Shown: positions 60,044 to 64,000 of the stretch, in pieces
Position numbering within the stretch: position 1 is the stretch's first letter
Layout of the letters: each line of letters begins with the position of its first letter
NCBI GenBank assembly: GCA_030267565.1
Contig: BRXU01000001.1
Span: 5,208,001 to 5,272,000, forward strand
From: Pleodorina starrii
Taxonomy: Eukaryota; Chlorophyta; Chlorophyceae; Chlamydomonadales; Volvocaceae
Length of the DNA stretch: 64,000 bases
Direction of reading: 5' to 3'
Translations under genes and position numbers: made by a program
Notes under the pieces: generated by a model
Database searches by the model: none
What the model was told of the DNA's origin: nothing
What the model saw: only the letters and a program-made list of their open reading frames with translations

Positions 60044-62054
60044 TGAGCTCGGGCGTGGACGCCAGAGATCAGCTCCAGGCATCGGCGGAATCCTCGCAGT
60101 GCAATCAGTGTCCAGTCATTCCGTCTTAAGCCATACACTGTCCGCTCCCGGAAAACGACTCCCGCGGGTACACCGCTCGGGGAAGCCGCTCAAGCATCGT
60201 CAGGAATGAAATCACACAAAGCCGCGAAGGCCCCATAATAATTCAACGGTCGTGAGCACTCAGTGGGCGTTGGAGCTCTCTAATGCAACAGCGCTCGCTC
60301 GCTCGCTAGCTGTGTCAGGGCTCGTCCAGGGCGCAACGGAAACCGGATGCCGAACAACGAGCAACGGGCCACCTAATCGTGGAGCCCTCGCTCTCAAAAG
60401 ATGCTAATCGTCATCGGCACTAATAAAGAGGCACAAGCGCACTTGCAGCAGCTCTTGCAAGAAACGGCTCCACACCAGACAACACAGCACAGGGCGCGAC
60501 ACCGCCAAACCCGAACCACCGGACAGGCCCTGTTGCCGGCACGCACCAGCAAACAGGCCCAGCGGGAGTACCGTGTCGCGACGGATTCAGAGGAAAGGGT
60601 TGACACAGGCGGTCGACACAAGCAGTCCTTTGCATTTAGGTAGTTTTGCCGAGGTGCCCGCATCGCCAAGCAGGAATCGATTTTGGGAGCGATAATACGG
60701 CGGCATCGGAGGGCGTTTGAGGAATGTCTGGCAGGGAATCATGGGGTATGAAGTCATGGGGTCAACCAATGACGGAAACCGGGTATCATAGTCTCTTATG
60801 TACGACCGCTGTCGATAGTTATAACAACACACGACACCTGCGCACGCTGAAACACCCACACAAGGGACACGCATGTGTACACCGACGCACTCACGCAGGG
60901 AACATTCAAACTTACACACACCGGGCAAAGCCCGTGCCCGCGTGTGCCTAGTGAGCGCTGGAGCCCAGATCCAGCGACACTCTCTCCCCCCATTCTCTCA
61001 CAGCAAACAGAGCCCCCGCGCCTCAATGGGTTCACCAGCTGCATGCAGCCCCGGGGGGCGCCTGAACCACAGAGGCACTGCTGCCGTACTCACGTATATA
61101 CTCTGCCGTACTGGGCAATCCTACTTTGCACTCCACACCTTAACAACCCACAGGCACCCAACGCGTGGACAGTTGGAAATCTCACTCACCTCGTGATGCG
61201 AAGGCATTGGTGGCTTTGTGCAAAACACGTAATTGCTATGGAGGAAATGACTAGGAAAGACCCAAATCAGCGCGCGCGACATCCCACGCTGCCGCAAGGA
61301 CATCCATGCCCCGGCAGTCCGTCATCCGAGGCCCTATCCGCAGGCGCAGCAGGCGTGGAGCGCTCCATATGGGTTGGGCACAACCAGGCACCCAGCCGAC
61401 CCCACCGCTCGCTCCCGCGCTCTGTGCCAACGACCAGCCAGCGCCGCTCTCACACAGAGCTGTTGAAACCCTGAGACCCACCCGACAGGGCACCTCGAGG
61501 CCCACGTCGTTTGGTCCGCCCCATCCTAAGTGGCCCCAGCTTTCGAGCTAAATCAACAATACCAACAACCATACGTACAACCGCCCAGAAGAAAGGTGTG
61601 GCATGGTGCAAGCGCAAGCGCGCCAGATTACTCCACCGCCCTTTGCGCTCACCACAAGACCCCGTCGGGGGCCCCTAACCACGCTTTCATAATACACACA
61701 CGACACACTCGCAGCGCTAAACAGGAAAATGAATGACCTCAACGTTTAGCCGCAGCCAGCAGCAGCAGCAGCCCGGAGGCAAGTGGCCCCGCGACCGCCG
61801 AGGGCCAACTCCTGGCCGTACAGCAGATATTTTATAACCACAGCAGTGAAAACCCATCATCTTTACTCCATTTTGCTTCACGTACATACTCGCTCTCCGA
61901 TCTCCGGGTGTCAAAAGCATCTAGCTTTCGACAACCTTGGGAGCTGTTCCGCACCTTCCTTACCCTCCCAACAACGCAGCGGTTCATAATATCTAACACA
62001 CATACAACGCAGCGTCAGCGGCAGCGGCAGCGGCGAGGGAGGGAGGGTAGACTC
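58154..62054. other. intergenic region between convergent IDA7 and Aurora-like kinase
   Basis: About 3.9 kb lies between two 3' ends. It probably contains long 3' UTRs. TGTAA on minus occurs at 60912-60916 and 59714-59718, but no clear signal for IDA7 was seen. The region also contains a ctgctgctgctgctgttg tract (about 58607) and a GCGCGG hexanucleotide array. No gene is supported. Confidence 0.45.
60006..60043 (+). repeat. (GCGCGG)n hexanucleotide array
   Basis: Six tandem copies of a GC-only hexamer lie in the intergenic block. Alternating purine-pyrimidine runs could adopt Z-DNA. Confidence 0.9.
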
Positions 62055-63811
62055 TCATGCTGGGGTGCACAGTGCCGAGCACGAAGGCCGTCCCCCACTG
62101 CCGCACTGGACCCACTGCCCCGACGGCGCCGAAGCGCCGACGGCCGCCGGTTTCGGAGCAGAACCGTCCCCATCCCAGCAGCGCAGACCCGCGGGAGGGC
62201 TCCCCGAGACCCTCCCGAGCGTCTCAGCGACGACAGCGCAAGGCGACGCTACGGCTGCGTTGGGCGCCGCGGGCGGGGCCGCTGCCACGGCCGGCGCCGG
62301 CGCCGGCTGCCGCTGCAGCCAGGGGTGTTGCAGCAGCTGAGCAGCCGTGGGTCGCTCCAGGGGGTCGGGCGACAGGGCCGCCAGCACGAAGGCGCGTGCG
62401 AGCGGCGGCACAGAGCCCGGAAAGTGCAGAGAGGCGGCGGTCATGTGGCTGCGGACGAAGCCGCTGAGAGAGTCCGAGGCGGCATCGTAGGCGGAGGCCG
62501 GGGCCGGGGCGGCGCTCGGTGCCATGGCCACGACGGGCGGGAAGCCCACCATCAGCTCATACGCCAACACACCCACCGCCCAAATGTCCTGTGGGGGGCG
62601 GTGTGGGGCGCGACCAACACAGCAGTGGGTTACGAGCTGCATGGAGCCCTAAGCAGGCTACGTACCGGCATGGGGCCGTTGCATCTGGAGGCTATACGGT
62701 AATAGCTCAATTGAGGGTTCGGGCAGCCGAGTGGTGGAAACACAGATGCGCCCTAGGGGGGTCTCAGGGTCATCCCACTCACCACGGCGGTCGAGTAGGC
62801 GTATCGGGGGTCGTCCTTATTCTCGTGTGGTTCCACCTTGAGCGGACAGCGCTCCACCTCCGGAGCCATGTAGCCCTCAGTGCCGGCCCGAGTGACCGCC
62901 CGCTCGTGGTTCAGATTAATGGAGACGCCGAAATCCGCAATCAACAGCCGCCAGCTCTTGCTGAAGAGGATGTTCTCGGGCTGTAATGCATCGGGGTGCA
63001 GTCAGGTGTGTAGCGTGTGACAGCAGGAGGGATGACACGAATTGGCAAGTGGCAGATGATGGGGAGGGGGTCATGGAGGTGAGTACGTAGTGCAAAAGGC
63101 GGGATGGCCTCGAGCCGCCGGATGGCCCCAGGAACACCGCGGCTTTCTTCAGGAGTGATGGCCATGGCAATCTTCACGGCCACCGGAAGGCACCGAATCG
63201 CGTTACTGACAAACAACGCGTGTGCCGTACATTCCGTACGTACATGCTACATGTACACACCTTGATATCCCGGTGGCAGACACCCTTGGAGTGCATGTAC
63301 GACAACGCTTCCAGAAAGGGCCGCATCACGCCGTCAGCCACCTGCTCCGGCGGCATGCGGCCGCCAAGCCGCTGCAGTACGCCGTACAGGTCGCCTTGCG
63401 CCGCGTATTCCTGCACCAGTACGACACGATCGCCCTCGTCCTGCGAATCACAATGGGCGGGGAGCAGCGTGCGCGAGGTGAATGACCCGGAAGACCGGTG
63501 GACCAATGGACGTGCGACCCGGGACGCCAGCACAGGCAGTCAGTCGTGTAGGGCGACGAGCCCGCGGCATGGCAACTCAAAATTCTGTCTTCAGAGCACA
63601 GCACAGCACAGCACATTTCTGGTTGCCAAGTACAGCGCAGCACAGCAAATAACTACATAACACAGCGCCACGCATCCGCCGTCCGTAGAAGCCTGGCTTC
63701 CCCGTTAAGGCCCCTCCCCCGTGGCCACGCCCACCCACCATGAAGGCAGCGTGCAGGCGGGCGATGTGCCGGTGTACGAGTTGACAGTGGATCTCGATCT
63801 CGCGTTTCAAC
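62055..63811 (-). CDS. Aurora-like / CALK-type Ser/Thr kinase, C-terminal part (5' end outside window)
   Basis: Exons 63739-63811, 63261-63440, 62783-62980 and 62055-62588 give 327 C-terminal residues. Upstream exons with the Gly-loop and catalytic lysine must lie beyond the right edge or in the last 190 bp. Visible landmarks are LKREIEIHCQLVHRHIARLH (helix C and beta-4), VVLVQEYAAQGDLYGVL (hinge), CHRDIK|PENILF (catalytic loop split by an intron), IADFGVSINLNHERAVTRAG, GTEGYMAPEV, ENKDD, DIWAVGVLAYELMVGFPP and RPTAAQLLQHPWL. The activation-segment pattern (ERAVTRAGT..YMAPEV.CP.K..P.ENKDD) resembles the Chlamydomonas Aurora-like kinase CALK family. The tail (last 90 residues) is Ala/Pro-rich. 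All catalytic residues in view are intact. Confidence 0.9.
63591..63655. repeat. (ACAGC)n microsatellite in kinase intron
   Basis: Two clusters of acagc/gcagc pentamers lie inside the intron between the first two visible exons of the Aurora-like kinase. Confidence 0.8.
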
Positions 63812-64000
63812 CTACAGAGAGATCCAGAGGCGGCCGCAGCAGGGGAGGGAAGATCAGGCGGCAGGCCGGGGCATCGCGGGAACAGTGCTCTGCCCAGACA
63901 GCAGATCGGTGACTCGGCTGCTCAAGAGCGGCGTCGCGGCAACTCCAGGAGGGGTTGCCAAACGGCGTGCAGGATTACAGGGTGTCGCGTGCCCCCATGC

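Noticed and set aside
1..64000. CRISPR arrays, bacterial operons, insertion sequences, organelle genes
   Set aside because: Repeats present are simple or minisatellite arrays without spacers, and all genes are spliced nuclear genes.

Overview
The window looks like nuclear DNA from a volvocine green alga (Chlamydomonas/Volvox relatives). The evidence is that every recognisable gene is split into many short exons by GT-AG introns (a few GC-AG). Coding exons are strongly GC-biased at third positions and rich in Ala/Gly/Gln homopolymers. TGTAA, the green-algal poly(A) signal, follows several stop codons, and motile-cilium genes sit beside plant-type genes. There is no bacterial, organellar or viral gene organisation. 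I rebuilt exon joins by reading frame, phase and protein-family alignment from memory; no alignment software was used.

Layout, left to right. 1-3.1 kb: no convincing gene. 3.1-6.6 kb (-): WDR92, an axonemal dynein assembly factor, complete in 8 exons (358 aa). 7.4-9.3 kb (+): a mitochondrial dicarboxylate/tricarboxylate-type carrier, 8 exons, 299 aa. 12.0-14.0 kb (-): a three-KH-domain RNA-binding protein of the NOVA/BTR1 type. 16.0-19.6 kb (-): GDP-mannose pyrophosphorylase, 10 exons, 360 aa. 21.6-25.1 kb (-): a DOMON plus cytochrome b561 membrane protein whose first exon I could not place. 27.8-38.7 kb (+): one very long TKL-type protein kinase gene, about 17 exons, with repeats inserted in its introns. 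38.7-42.9 kb: a gene-poor block. 43.0-44.8 kb (-): a TIP30/HTATIP2-like Rossmann oxidoreductase. 45.1-47.0 kb (+): a small RAP-domain protein with a histidine-rich tail. 47.7-49.7 kb (-): B9D1, a ciliary transition-zone protein. 50.2-58.2 kb (+): the inner-arm dynein I1/f intermediate chain IC140 (IDA7; WDR63/DNAI3 in animals), 15 exons, 1059 aa. 62.1-63.8 kb (-): the C-terminal part of an Aurora-like/CALK-type kinase that runs off the right edge.

Functionally, the window is enriched for cilium genes: WDR92 (dynein pre-assembly), IDA7 (inner-arm dynein) and B9D1 (transition zone). The last kinase belongs to a family that includes the flagellar-length/disassembly kinase CALK. B9D1 and IDA7 are head to head with a 561-bp interval between start codons, and so may share a promoter. 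The other genes are metabolic or regulatory: organic-acid transport, GDP-mannose supply for glycoproteins, transmembrane electron transfer, RNA binding and signalling. No discrete novel system such as a defence island was found. The least-explained items are two dispersed repeat families, the clustered GC-AG introns, the His-rich RAP protein and the divergent TKL kinase.
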